From: Thermothelomyces thermophilus ATCC 42464
Taxonomy: Eukaryota; Ascomycota; Sordariomycetes; Sordariales; Chaetomiaceae
DNA length: 64,000 nt
Reading direction: 5' to 3'
Assembly: GCF_000226095.1 (NCBI RefSeq)
Contig: NC_016472.1
Coordinates: 5,580,001-5,644,000, forward strand
Shown: positions 1-12,500 of the stretch, one piece after another
How the letters are laid out: each line of letters starts with the position of its first letter
Numbering within the stretch: the first letter of the stretch is position 1
The notes under the pieces: generated by a model
Databases searched by the model: none
The model's input: the letters and a program-made list of their open reading frames with translations, nothing else
What the model was told of the DNA's origin: nothing
Translations under genes and position numbers: made by a program

Positions 1-221
1 TATATATATAGCCTAGGTAGGGCCCGGTTAGGCTCTAGGTTAGGTCCTAAGCAGGCCCTGACCACGTACCCTACGAACGACCTATAAACGTCTTATAAAC
101 TAATTATACACGCTTAGGTAGGTCAAATAGGTCCAGTCTATTACTAGGTAGGTCCGGTCCATTACTAGGTAAAGCCTAGTATTATTTAGTCTAGGTAAAG
201 CCCAGGCCTATAATAGACCTC
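1..221. other. Left flank of element A: RIP-altered DNA with a 21-bp tandem pair
   Basis: AT-rich sequence rich in TAGG/CCTA words. Two adjacent 21-bp units (130-150 and 151-171) differ only by transitions. Because element A is bounded by a 5-bp duplication (217-221 ACCTC and 15415-15419 ACCTT), this stretch was originally continuous with 15420-15468, which is transposase remnant. I could not follow the transposase frame convincingly into this flank, so its identity is open. Confidence 0.5.
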
Positions 222-677
222 TGTCACGAGCTAACCATACCACGACCCGGTGGGGTGCAGCAGGCTAAATGAGCCACCAATCAAGAAGGGCACGAAGCGA
301 GGCTGACATAGGATCGCTAGGGAGCGCGGGCTACTACAGGCGAATAATTCCCAAAAAGGGAAAGATAGTAGAGGATAGCTAGCTACCAAAGGCAATCTAA
401 GGACAGGATAGAAAGGGACTATAAGCGACTAACAGAAGTATATATACATATAAATAGTCACTCGTTATAATAGACTCTAAGAGTTCACTAGTAATAGTAA
501 CCCCTATAATCATAGTACTTATACTAAGCATTGTTATTAACTACTATAAGAGATAACTCTAGTATTATTATAAACCCTTTAGCTTTACTAAATCCCTTAA
601 ACGACCTGCCTACTTGTCCTGCTTAATCTACCTTTGTCTAAATCCTTTTAGAAGAAGTCTAAGTTAGGTTCGTTATA
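222..677 (+). repeat. 5' LTR of element A (456 bp)
   Basis: Matches 14957-15414 along its whole length; the differences I see are transitions plus a 2-bp TA-repeat indel. It contains a TA-rich box near 447-460 and, about 40 bp on, the segment AGTAATAGTAAC (490-501), which corresponds to the proposed RNA start and self-primer. Confidence 0.93.
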
Positions 678-704
678 TATTATTATCACTCCCTTTATTC
701 TATT

Positions 705-1966
705 ATAGTTTAGAACGGAGGTAACTTCGACCTCGATATCAATATAGCTACTAATGTTATAGCCGAATAGCTGCTTGCCTAGCTTAGTTAACTCTATTAG
801 CAAATCTAGGAGTTAGACTAGAGAGATAAGGCTGCTTAAGCTCGAATCAAGGAACTTGAGAACGGCAAAAAGCACTTATAGAAACTAGTTAACAAGGCCT
901 ACGCTAAAATCAAGGCACTTAAGGGCGCCAAAGTGAGCCGTATCAAAATCGAACTACCTAGCAAATATAGAGGAACCAAGGAAGATCTCGTAGGATTCCT
1001 AATAAACCTTCGATCTTACTTCTAGCTTAATGACGATAAGTTTCTAGATAATAAAGATAAAGTCCTCTATATAGTTATAAGACTAGAAGGTAAGGTACTT
1101 AGATAGTTCGAGCCTATATAGAATGACTACCTTACTAAGGAAGATAAAGATAACTAAGACGTATTTATATAGGTAGTCTTTTAATCTTATAACCGTTTTA
1201 AAGAAAAGCTTTAGAAGGTTTTTAGTGATAAAGATAAGAAGATTTATATATAAAAAAGACTCGCTAATCTCTAATAAACTAAGTTAGTAGCCTCTTATAT
1301 CATATAGTTTAGATAGGATATATTTAAATCTTAGCTTAATGATAAGGCATTAATATAATTAATCCATAATAGTTTATAGGAAAAGTTTAAAGACAAGCTA
1401 TATAAGTATAATTAGCCTAAGACCTTAGATAAATATATTATATAGGCTATTAGAATCGATAATCGACTTTATATATAAGAGTAGCAAAAACAAGGTCAAA
1501 TAAATGGAACTATAGTTAAGGCTAATAATAAGAAAAAGCGAGTATATGTTAATACCTTATATAGAACGTATCCTAGAGCTATAGATATAGATATAGTATA
1601 GAAACAGGACTAGAAGAAGACGACTAAAGATAAGTCTAATATTACCTACTATAACTATAGAAAGAAAGAACACTATAAGCAAGAATGTCAAAGCCTAAAG
1701 AAAGAGTAGAAGACAGTCCCTAGAAAGGAAATTACGGCTATCGACGAAACTACTAAGGATATTATTAAAGTAGCGGCTATAAGCTATAAAGACAGGGGCA
1801 ATAATATAGACAATCTCGGACACGATAGCAACAGTAAAGACAAATAAGCACCGTGCTCTAAACTAGTCACTATGGACCTAGAGATAGGTCTTGCCGAATA
1901 GGATACAGTAAAGGAGTATATATCGCTAATTTCGATTCTCCTAGCCTTGAGGCAGTAAGGTCTTAT
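705..1966 (+). pseudogene. gag and early pol portion of element A (RIP-destroyed, cut by element B)
   Basis: Aligns by eye to the gag of element B over its whole length, starting at ATA (705), where B has ATG. A zinc-knuckle region lies near 1640-1690, with Tyr replacing Cys as expected from TGC/TGT to TAC/TAT. The frame is broken by many TAG/TAA codons. It stops at the CTTAT duplication (1962-1966), where element B is inserted; the matching continuation begins at 9539. Confidence 0.85.
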
Positions 1967-2400
1967 TGTCATGGAAATATATATACAGGACGCCGCCTAA
2001 GCCGCCTCCCTAACAGGCCAATAGGACAGCAGGAATGATAGGCCAATTAGGACAAGATTATACCTAGCAAGAAATGATCCTAGCAGAGGATCACTAGCTC
2101 ACGATGTGAGCCAGGTAAGCCAGTACGGAGGATCACCACAACTATTAGTGATCCTAGGATTATATATATATATAGATAGTCACTCGTTATAGTAGACTCT
2201 AGGAGTTCACCAGTGATAGTAACCTAACCTATAATCACAAGTACTTATACCAAGTATTACTAACTATTATAAGAGATAACTCTAGTATTATTATAAACCC
2301 TTTAGCTTTACCAAATCCCTTAGACGACCTATACGCTTGTCCTGCTTAATTTACCTCTGTCTGAACCCTTTCAGAAGAAGTCTGAGTTAGGTTCGTTATA
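1967..2400 (+). repeat. 5' LTR of element B (434 bp)
   Basis: Begins TGTCATGG and ends GTTATA (the 3' copy ends GTCACA). The first part (U3) has no visible similarity to the start of the A or C LTRs. From the TA-rich box (about 2160-2173) onward it is shared with A. AGTGATAGTAAC at 2212-2223 lies about 40-50 bp after the TA box and is the likely 5' end of the RNA. Confidence 0.95.
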
Positions 2401-2413
2401 CGTTGCTATCACT
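2401..2413 (+). other. Putative primer-binding site of element B (self-priming type)
   Basis: GTTGCTATCACT at 2402-2413 begins one base after the LTR. It has no TGG, as a tRNA-primed site would have. Its reverse complement, AGTGATAGCAAC, matches LTR position 2212-2223 at 11 of 12 bases, and the remaining pair would be a G-U wobble in RNA. Elements A (679-690) and C (22562-22573, minus) have the same arrangement with only transition differences. Confidence 0.7.
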
Positions 2414-2427
2414 CCCTTTATTCTGTC

Positions 2428-5400
2428 ATGGCTCAGAACGGAGGTGATTTCGACCTCGATATCGACATGGCTACTAACGTTACGGCCAAACAGCTGCTCG
2501 CCTAGCTTGGTCAACTCTAGCAGCGGATCTAGGAGTTAGACTAGAGAGACAAGGTTACCTAAGCTTGGATTAAGGAACTCGAAAACGGCGAAAAGCACTT
2601 ATAGAAGCTAGTTAACGAGGCCTATACCAAAATTAAGGCACTTGAGGGCGTCAAAGTGAGCCGTATTAAGATTAAACTACCCAGCAAATATAGAGGAACT
2701 AAGGAGGATCTTGTAGGATTCCTAACGAACCTCTAATCCTACTTTTGGCTTAATGACGACAAGTTTCTAGACGATAAAGCCAAAGTCCTCTATATAGCTA
2801 CGAGACTAAAGGGTAAGGCACTTAGATAGTTCGAGCCTATATAGAATAACTATCTTATTAAGGAAGACGAAGACGACCGAGACGCGTTTATATAGGTAGT
2901 CTTTTAATCTTATGACTAGTTTAAAGAAGAGCTTTAGAAGGTTTTTAGCGATAAAGATAAAAAGATTTATATATAAGAAAGACTTACTAATCTCTGACAG
3001 ACTAAGTTAGTAGCCTCTTATACTATATAGTTTAGATAGGATATACTTAAGTCTTAGCTTAACGATAAGGCGTTAATGTAACTATTTTATAATAGCTTAA
3101 AGGAAAAGGTTAAAGACAAACTATATAAGTACGACTAGCCTAAGACTCTAGACGAATATATTATATAGGCTATTAGAATTGATAATCGACTCTATATACA
3201 AGAGTAGCAAAAACAAGGTCAGATAAATAAAATCATAGTTAAGGCTAATAATAAGAAAAAACGAGTATACGTTAGTACATCGCATAGGACATATCCTAGA
3301 GCTATAGATATAGATATAGCATAAAAGCAGGATAAGAAAAAGACGGCCAAAGACAAGTCTAACGTTACCTACTATAACTACAAAAAGAAAGGGCATTATA
3401 AATAAGAATGTCAAAGCCCGAAGAAAGACTAGAAACTAGTCCTTAGAAAGAAAATTATAGCTATTAACGAAACCGCTAAGGATATCATCGAAGTAATAGC
3501 TATAAGCTATAAAGATAGGAATAGCAATATAGATAGTTTCGGACGCGACGGTGATAGTAAAGACGAACAAGCACTATACTCCGAACTAGTTACTATAGAC
3601 CTAGAGACAGGTCTTACTAAATAGGACATGGTAGGAGAATATACACCACCAATTTCGATTCTCCTAGCCTTAAGGTAGTGGGGTTTTATAGTTACCTAGA
3701 GGTAGGATAGATTGTAGACGACCGATACCTAAGGAATTAAAAGACCTAGACCTAATATTCTATTCCTCTAGGAACGAATCGAATGGTATTGTAACGAAGT
3801 TTTCCGGCTTAATACAGAATTGTATAAATGGGATAAATGCTTGATTCGACTTGCCTAGTAGAGTAATGAGATAAGGGACGAGATAAGGGAACTCCGACAT
3901 ATTATAGAAACCATTAAAGGGGAATAGCCTATAATATATAATAGGCCTGATAGCTATGCCAAGTATTTTGACGATTAGTAACTTAGCTACGACGTATGGA
4001 ACCTAGAGTACTAGTTTATATACGCGAACCATGGAAAAGACAAACGTATATAGGAAAACTACTAGAAGAAACACTCCTACCTTAGCATTAGAGTACCTAT
4101 AGTATATATATAGTAGGAAGGATTTGGAAAAGAATTCTAATACCTTCTAAGCGACGCTACATAACTATACCCGCGATACAAGATATATATATAAGTGCGC
4201 TGGTTCTAGTGTATATTATACAAATGCCAATACTACTTTCACGACAAATTCGAAAATAATTACTAGCTAACCTGATAAGAAAATAAGGACGGGAGCCTTT
4301 GCCCTATAGAATAGGTCTATGATATAGGGAATAGAGCAGCCGAATTGCTCTAGAAGATCGAAGCCTACGATCTAGAAGGCATTACGGTAGTACTAAAACG
4401 AGCCTAGCCTAGGTACTACGGAATAGGACAAGACATATAGGACTCGTGCCGAAGTAACGACTGCCTCTACCACGCGGACGAAAAGAAATCGCGGATCTAG
4501 GAGCTTCAGATAAAGCTATAGTACGTACGACGGAAAGCAGAACAGACCTAATGGTAAGAAGCTACTAGTACTTAATGGCTTATAGAAATGAGCACGATCG
4601 ATAAAGCTGCTATTAGCCGAATAACCGAAGAGGTTAGCACTAACCTAGGAAATGGGTTAGGGCCCTTCGAGGGGCCTAAAAACCATTAACGCCTATATAG
4701 TAGCAAGTGGTAATGTAGTATAGGAGGAACTAGCGTAAGAGACTACTATATCGAGACCTCCTGGCAGAAATATAGGAAATTGCTATAATCTTTAGACGAT
4801 GGCGGCAAGACAAGCGATTATAGATAATAGCATAATAGAAATAGTATAAAATGCTTGTACTAGTAGATAGTAGAGTGAAGTGAACCTGATTTTGCCGACA
4901 CTTGTAAATTAGCTATAGATACCCTAGAGAATGAAGCGGAAGTATAGCATAGTCAAAGGGCCATTTCCGATATAATAGGTATATAAGGAGACTAAACTAA
5001 TCGATATTACTATAGCAGGGAAAACCATAGTAGTCGTATTTAATATTATAGATATAGGTAACGATAAAGATATAATATTAGGATTACTATAGTATAAAGA
5101 TTACAACCTAGATATTAGCTAGAAGAATAGTAGCTACCTATGACCCCGAACGGAGTCATATTTGACTAGCAAGATAGGGAGCGTATAAGGATCGCGAGCA
5201 GACGATGCTCAAGGAAAGGCATATCCTATAGATTTACTATAAGAGACAGACAGTAGTAGGCAGACTACTATAGACTCTAGAAGAAGTAACATAACGATAC
5301 TAACGTTATAATAGGAGGAACGAGCTAAATCGCCAATAGCTATTCTCTCTGTAAAGAATACGGAGCACTGTAACTAGAGTAGTAGGTTGAGATAGGAGAA

Positions 5401-8370
5401 ATCGCTAGCATCGCTATAGACGGAACCAAGTTCGTATATTATTAGAAAGCCGAAAGAAGAGATAAGACTAGGGAAGTATCAAAGGAATACGAAGGATACC
5501 TAGCATTCGAACTAAAGTATCTAGAAGGATTACTAGAGCACGGCCTATAAGATTACAAGATCAAGATTAAGGAAGGAGTATGACTAAAGTTCTTTAAGAT
5601 TTACTATATAAGCTAGACATAGAATAAAGAACTTAAGCGATACTTAGAGGAGAATCTTTGAAGAGGATATATCTACCTGTCGATATTGCTAGCAGGCTAT
5701 CTAATCCTGTTTGTGCCTAAGAAAGATGGAAAGCTATGGTTATATGTCGACTATTAGTAACTTAACGAATAGATCGTAAAAAACCGATACCTATTACTAC
5801 TAATCTTATAGCTCCGAGATTAGTTAGCAGGAGCCTAATATTTTACGTGTCTTAACTTACTATCGGCCTATAACTATATATAGATTAAAGAAGGCGATGA
5901 GTAGAAAACGGCCTTTAGGATACCCTATAGCTACTATAAGTATCTTATCATGCTATTTAGACTTACAAATACGCTAGCAATGTTCTAAGCCCTAATTAAT
6001 TAAGCTATCTAATCCTTTCTTAACAAATTTATAGTATATTATCTCGATAATATACTTATCTTCTCTAAAACAATAGACAAACACCAGAAGTATATAAGAG
6101 TAGTACTAGATACGTTATATGTATATAAGCTATTAGTTAATAAGGAAAAGAGCAAATTCTACGTTAGGAAGATAGTGTTTTTAGAATATAAGATATCCCT
6201 AAGACAAATCTAGATAGAACCTTTAAAGGTTAAAGCTATCAAGGATTAGCTACGACTAATGTTAGTCACGGAAGTACAAAGTTTCATCAGGTTTACAAAC
6301 TTCTACCAGATATTCATTAGGAACTTTAGAGCGATCGTATAACCTTTGTACGAACTTACTAAGAAGAACGCTGAATTCTAATAGGAAGAGCAACACGAGT
6401 AAGCATTTATATAGATCCGTGACGCTATTACTAAAGATCTAGTACTAGTATTACTAGACCCTAAGAAGCCATTTAAGGTAGAAACGGACGCTTCAGACTA
6501 CGCTATCGGAGGATAGTTAGGACAACAAGACAAATAAGGGAAGCTACATCCTATAGCCTTCTTTTTAAAGAAGCTCGATAGACTACGTCTTAATTATCTA
6601 ATCTATAATAAGGAACTACTTGCAATTATTAAAGCTTTTAAGAAATGGCGATTATACCTTAGCAGTATGATCAAACTAATATAAGTATATATGGATTATA
6701 AGAATTTGTAATACTTTATAATGACAAAGGAGCTTAACGGACGATAAATACGATAGGTAGAATTCCTTATAGAATTTAATTTTGAGATCTACTATAAGAA
6801 GGGCAAAGAGAACGTACAAGTAGACGCCTTAAGCCGATAAATGAATTATATAGAAGGACGAACGGAAATAACGCTACTATTATTTAAGGAACGAATAGAT
6901 AGAACGCTATATTACGAAACGTAGATACCCGTAGAAGATGACCTACTTGACTCGTTCCTAAAATGTTATATAATCTTTCAAGAAGAAAGGATTAACGAGG
7001 TATAGTATTAAGTAACACCCGGACTAGTAGTACCTAACGGAGTAGAAGAAAAAGATAGGAAACTCTAGTACTAAGGTAAAGTGTATATCTACGATAAAGA
7101 TTAATAGCTACGAATGATTTAAGGACTCTACGAGTCGAAACTCGGAGGATATAAAGGAGTTACGAAGACTATTATATAAGTTAAAAAACACTATGACTTT
7201 CTATAGTTAACGATACAAGTCAAGGAAGTCATACGGAATTACGACATCTACAATTAAAGCAAAACGGCACGATACAAGCTATATAGGCTACTTTAGCCAC
7301 TACTAATAGCTAACAAACTATAGAGTTTAGTTATGATAGACTTTATTACGAAACTACTAGAATCTAAGGACACGGCTATAGGGGTAATCTATAATAGTAT
7401 TTTCACTATAGTAGACTATCTAACTAAATAGGTATACTTCTTTCTCTATAAGGAGTCCTAGATAGTAGAATAGTTAATAGACGTAATCTATTAGTAAGTC
7501 GTATTAGTACACGCTTAGCTATAGGAATAGATCACTAATAGAGACACCAAGTTTATATCAAAGTTCTAGCAAGCGTTAATATAACAATTAGGCATTAATA
7601 GCAAGCTATTAACGGCATATTACCTATAGACTAATAGACAAACGGAGCAACTAAACCAAGTTATCAAGCAATACCTCCGTTCTTACGTCAACTACTAGCA
7701 AGACAACTAGGTTATACTATTACTAATAGTATAACTTGCCTATAATATAATACTAATAGAAACGACTAAAGTTATACCGTTCTTTATAAACTATAGATAC
7801 GAAGTAGACCTTAGGCAAGGACCAGAGGTCATAGTGCCAAGAGCAGCAGTCAAAGTAAAACAAATGTATACACTATATAAGAAGCTTAAAAAGGAACTTA
7901 AGTTTGTCAGAACTAGAATAAGGAACTATTATAATAAACATAGGCTCGAGGGACCTTGCCTAGAGAGGGGAGACAAAGTCTACCTAATCGTACGAAACTT
8001 ATAAACCAAACAACTAAGCACGAAGCTAGACTTTAAGAAGGTCGGACCCTTTGTTATCAAGGAACGAATTTCGACATCTAACTACTGACTATCGTTACTG
8101 TCATCTATACGATTACAGATAGATGTTTTTTATATTTCACTTCTCAAACTAGTACTAAAGAATGCTAAAGTTGCTACATATATCGAAGCAGAGGACGAAG
8201 AGGAAGAATAGGACGTCGAAGAAATTCTAGATTCATATATTATTAATAGGGAACTATAGTATCTAGTTAAATGGCTTGATTTTAGACTAGAGGATAACTT
8301 ATAGAAACTAGTTAAGAATTTAAACTACCCTAAGAAACTAGAATAGTTCTACTACTAGAACCCGGATTGA
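2428..8370 (+). pseudogene. gag-pol polyprotein of element B (RIP-destroyed, single frame)
   Basis: ATG at 2428 opens a gag N-terminus. The zinc knuckle (about 3361-3405, Cys mostly turned to Tyr), the RT box YLDN (about 6037-6048) and the chromodomain end with TGA (8368-8370) all lie in the same frame. This suggests a single gag-pol ORF of about 1,980 codons before decay. Visible landmarks are a protease-like DIG...ILG segment (about 5050-5080), RNase H VETDASDYAIGG (about 6478-6515), an integrase core (about 7330-7700), and a chromodomain reading VEEILDS...LQYLVKWLD (about 8215-8340). Dozens of in-frame TAG/TAA codons make it non-functional. Confidence 0.9.
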
Positions 8371-8972
8371 CTGTAGGCACTAGCTCGGACAAAACGGCCA
8401 AGTCAGCCTCTAACAAATCTAGGCCTAAAGAGGACTAATCAAACAGGACGTCAGCACCCTAGGACCGTACGTCACTAATAACGCGTACCTCGGAATCTCG
8501 TACCCTCCGTTCTTCCGCCTCTATTTCTTCTACAGACTATATGCCTTGACGAAATAGCTTAGAACCCCGCTCCTTCAAGAAACGTTTCTAGCGACGAAGA
8601 CGAGCTAATCGACCGATAGCTATCTAAAGTTAAGTCTAAAGAACGAAAAGGGCCTCTTTAGTATTAGCTTCTTCTTGTTCTACGTGTTTCTGTTTAGATA
8701 TAATCTTTGTCACTATAAAAGATTAGCCACGAACATTAAGGTAATAAGCAAGGCTACGAACAAGTAGACGCTACATCGGAACCATTATAAGAACAACCCT
8801 AACGTACGTACTTGCTATAGTAAGAAGAGCCTAACGCCATATGACAAGCCAAGTTCTGCTTAAAACACCACAAACACGGTATAACGTCTATACTAGAAGA
8901 ATCAATAAAAGAAGCAAGCGCGGTACGCTATTAGGATTTCGAAGATCGACGCTTAGAGATACGATCTGCCAT
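8312..8972 (-). pseudogene. Antisense ORF of element B: cysteine-rich N-terminus plus charged coiled-coil-like region
   Basis: Read on the minus strand from ATG (8972-8970) this starts MADRISKRRSSKS, then has a Cys cluster (CLWCFKQNLACHMALGSS, a CX2CX6C start followed by Tyr residues probably derived from Cys). Next comes a Lys/Glu/Gln-rich stretch (QEEANTKEA, then RLARLRR and KRFLKERGSKLFRQGI), and it ends NPGSSSRTILVS. There are several RIP-type stops and one apparent 1-base frame change near 8750. The 3' end overlaps the end of pol by about 60 bp, tail to tail. The same arrangement and C-terminal motif occur in element C. The pattern resembles hypothetical proteins I remember from many ascomycete genomes (unverified); function unknown. 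Confidence 0.6.
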
Positions 8973-9099
8973 CTCGTCAGTCACTAATAATATAGGAAAA
9001 GGGAAAAAATTACAAGGTATACGTAGAAAAGAACGTTAGCGCTATTTAAAATAGCCTAAGATAGGCTTTTGGGTTAAAAGCCTTAAAGGAGGGGCATCG

Positions 9100-9533
9100 T
9101 GTCACGGAAATATATATATAGGACGCCACCTAAGCCGCCTCCCTAACAGGCTAATAGGATAGTAGGAATGATAGGCTAATTAGGACAGGATCACACTTAG
9201 TAAGAAATGATCCTAGCAGAGGATCACTAGCTCACGATATGAGCTAGGTAAGCCAGTACGGAGGATCACCACGACTATTAGTGATCCTAGGATTATATAT
9301 ATATATAGATAGTCACTCGTTATAGTAGACTCTAGGAGTTCACCAGTGATAGTAACCTAACCTACAATTATAAGTACTTATACTAAGCATCACTGACTAT
9401 TGTGGGAGATAACTCTAGTGTTGTTATGAACCCTTTGGCTTTACCGAATCCCTTAGACGACCTGTACGCTTGTCCTGCTTAATTTACCTCTATCTGAACC
9501 CTTTTAGAAGAAGTCTGAGTTGGGTTCGTCACA
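9100..9533 (+). repeat. 3' LTR of element B (434 bp)
   Basis: Same length as the 5' copy. Every difference I compared in the first 120 bp is a transition. It ends GTCACA and is followed directly by the second CTTAT duplication. Confidence 0.95.
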
Positions 9534-9538
9534 CTTAT

Positions 9539-12500
9539 AGTTATATAGAGGTAGGATAGATTGTAGATAACCGACACCTAAGGAATCGAAAGACCCGGAC
9601 CTAATGTTCTATTCCTCTAGGAACGAATCGAATAGTACCGTAATGAAGTTTTCCGGCTTAAAATAGAACTATATAAATGGAATAGGCACTTAATTTAACT
9701 TGTCTAGTAGAGTAATAAGATAAGGGATAAGATAAGGGAACTCTGATATATTATAGAAACTATTAAAGGAAAATAGCCTATAATATATAATAGGCCTAAT
9801 AGCTATGCCAAGTACCTTAACGACTAGTAACTTAGTAACGACATATAGAACCTAGAATACTAGTTTATACACGTAAACCATGGAAAAGACAAGCGTATAT
9901 GGGGAAGCTACCAGAAGAAATACTTTTACTTTAGTATTAGAGTACCTATAATCTATATATAGTAGGAAGGATTTAGGAAAGAATTCTAATACCTCCTAGG
10001 TAACGCTATATAATTATATCCTCGATACGAGACATATATATAAGTGCCCTAGTTTCAATATATAGTATATAAATACTAATATTACTTCTATAATAAATTC
10101 GAAAATAATCATTAGCCGACCCGATAAGAAAATAAGGATAGAAGCTTACGCCCTATGAAATAAGTCTATAATATAGGAAATAGAGTAGCCAAATTGCTCT
10201 AGAAGATCGAAGCCTACGATCTAGAAGGCATTACAATAGTTCTAAGACAAGCCTAGCTTAGGTACTATAGAATAGGACGAGACATATAGGACTCGTACTA
10301 GGGTAACGATTACCTCTATTATATAGACGAAAAGAAATTGCAAATTTAGGAGCTTTAGATAAAGCTATAGTATATATGACGGAAAGTAAAACGGACTTAA
10401 TAGTAGAAAGCTATAAGTACTTAATGGCTTATAGAAATAAGTACGATTGACGAAGTTACTATTAGCTAAACAACCAAAGAGGTTAGCACTGACCTAGGAA
10501 ATAGGTCAAGGCCCTTTGAGGGGCCCGGAAACTATTCATGCCCGTGTAGTGGCGAGTGGTAGCATAGTATAGGAGGAACTAGCACAAGAGACTACTATAT
10601 TAAGACCTCTTAGTAGAAACATAGAAAATCGCTATAATCTTTAGACGACGGCGGCAAGATAAGCGACTATAGATAAGAGTATAATGGAAACAGTACGAAA
10701 TGCTCGTACTAGTAAATAGTAGAGCAGAGATAAACCTAATTTCGCCGACGCTTGTAAATTAGCTATAGATACCTTAGAGAATGAAGTAGAAGTATAGCAT
10801 AGTCAAAGGGCTATTTCCGATATAATAAATATATAGAAAGACTAAACCAATTAACATCATTATAGTAAAGAAGACTATAGTAGTTATATTTAGTATTATA
10901 GATATAGGTAATAATAAAGATATAATATTAAGGTTACTATAGTATAAAGACTACGACCTAGACATTAGCTAGAAAAATGGTAGCTACCTACGACCCTAAA
11001 CAGAGTCGTATTCGACTAGCAAGATAGGGAGCGTATAAGGATCACGAGCAGACGATGCTTAGGGAAAGGCATATCCTATAGATCTACCGCAAGAGACAGA
11101 TAGTAGTAGGCAGACTACTATAGACTCTAGAAGAAGTAGTATAACGACACCGACATTATGATAGGAAGAATAAGCTAAACCGCCGATAGCTATTCTCTCT
11201 GTTAACAAATACGGAGCACTATAATTAGAGTAGTAGGTTAAGATAGAAGAAATCGCTAGTATTGCTATAGATAGAACTAAGTTCGTATACTATTAGAAAA
11301 CCGAGAGATAAGATAAGACTAGGAAGGTATTAAAAGAATACAAAGGATACCTAGCATTTGAATCGAAGCATCTAGAAGGATTACTAGAATACGGCCTATA
11401 GGATCACGAGATTAAGCTTAAGGAAGGAGTATAACTAAAGTTTTTTAAGATCTATTATATAAGCTAGACTTAGAACGAAGAACTTAAGCGATATTTAAAG
11501 GAGAACCTTTGAAGAGGATATATCTGCTTATTAATATCGCTAGCAGGCTACCTAATCCTATTTATACCTAAGAAAGACAGAAAGCTATAGTTATATATTA
11601 ACTATCGGTAACTTAACAAATAGACTGTAAAAAACCGATACCTATTACTGCTAATCTTACAGCTCCGAGATTAGTTAGCAGGAGCTTGATATTTTACGTG
11701 TCTTGACTTGCTATTAGCCTATAACTATATATAGATCAAAGAAGGCGACGAGTAGAAAACGGCCTTTAGGACACCTTATAGCTACTACAAGTACCTCGTC
11801 ATACTATTTAGACTTACGAACACGCTAGCAACGTTCTAAGCCCTAATTAATCAAGCTATCTAACTCTTTCTCGACAAATTTACGGTATATTATCTTAACA
11901 ATATACTTATCTTCTCTAAGACGATAGACGAACACCAGAAGTACGTAAAAGTAGTGCTAGACATGCTATATGCGTATAAACTATTAGTTAACAAAGAAAA
12001 GAGCAAATTCTATATTAGGGTTACGGTGTTTTTAAGATACGAAATATCCCTAGGACAAATCTAGATAGAACCCTTAAAGGTTAAAGCTATTAAGAATTAG
12101 CTATAACTGACGTTAGTTATAGAAGTATAAAGCTTTATCAGATTTGTAAACTTCTACCAAATGTTTATTAGGAACTTTAGAGCGATCGTACGACCTTTAT
12201 ACAAACTGATAAAGAAGAACGCTAAATTCTAATAGGAAGAATGGTATAAGCAAGCATTTATATAAATTTGTAACGCTATTACTAAAGATCTAATACTAGT
12301 ACTACTAGACCCTAAGAAGCTATTTGAGGTAGAAATGGACGCTTTAGACTACGCTATTAGAGGATAATTAGGATAACGAGACGAACAAGGAAAGCTATAT
12401 CTTATAGCCTTCTTTTTAAAGAAGCTCGATAGACTATATCTTAATTATCTAATCTATAACAAGGAACTACTTGCAATTATTAAAGCTTTTAAGGAATAAC

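Larger units (their letters stand above)
1967..9533 (+). mobile_element. Ty3/gypsy retrotransposon B nested inside element A
   Basis: A complete 7,567-bp element with two LTRs of exactly 434 bp (1967-2400 and 9100-9533). It is flanked by a perfect 5-bp target duplication, CTTAT (1962-1966 and 9534-9538). A purine tract (AAAGGAGGGG, 9085-9094) precedes the 3' LTR. Gag, protease, RT, RNase H, integrase and chromodomain are recognisable, in that order. Insertion into A makes B the younger of the two. It is still RIP-mutated throughout, so it cannot encode functional proteins. Confidence 0.96.

Noticed and set aside
3148-3414. 88-codon minus-strand ORF inside element B (and its counterpart at 21579-21827 in element C)
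   Set aside because: Both lie exactly opposite the gag zinc-knuckle region of their element; RIP leaves the antisense frame open by chance.
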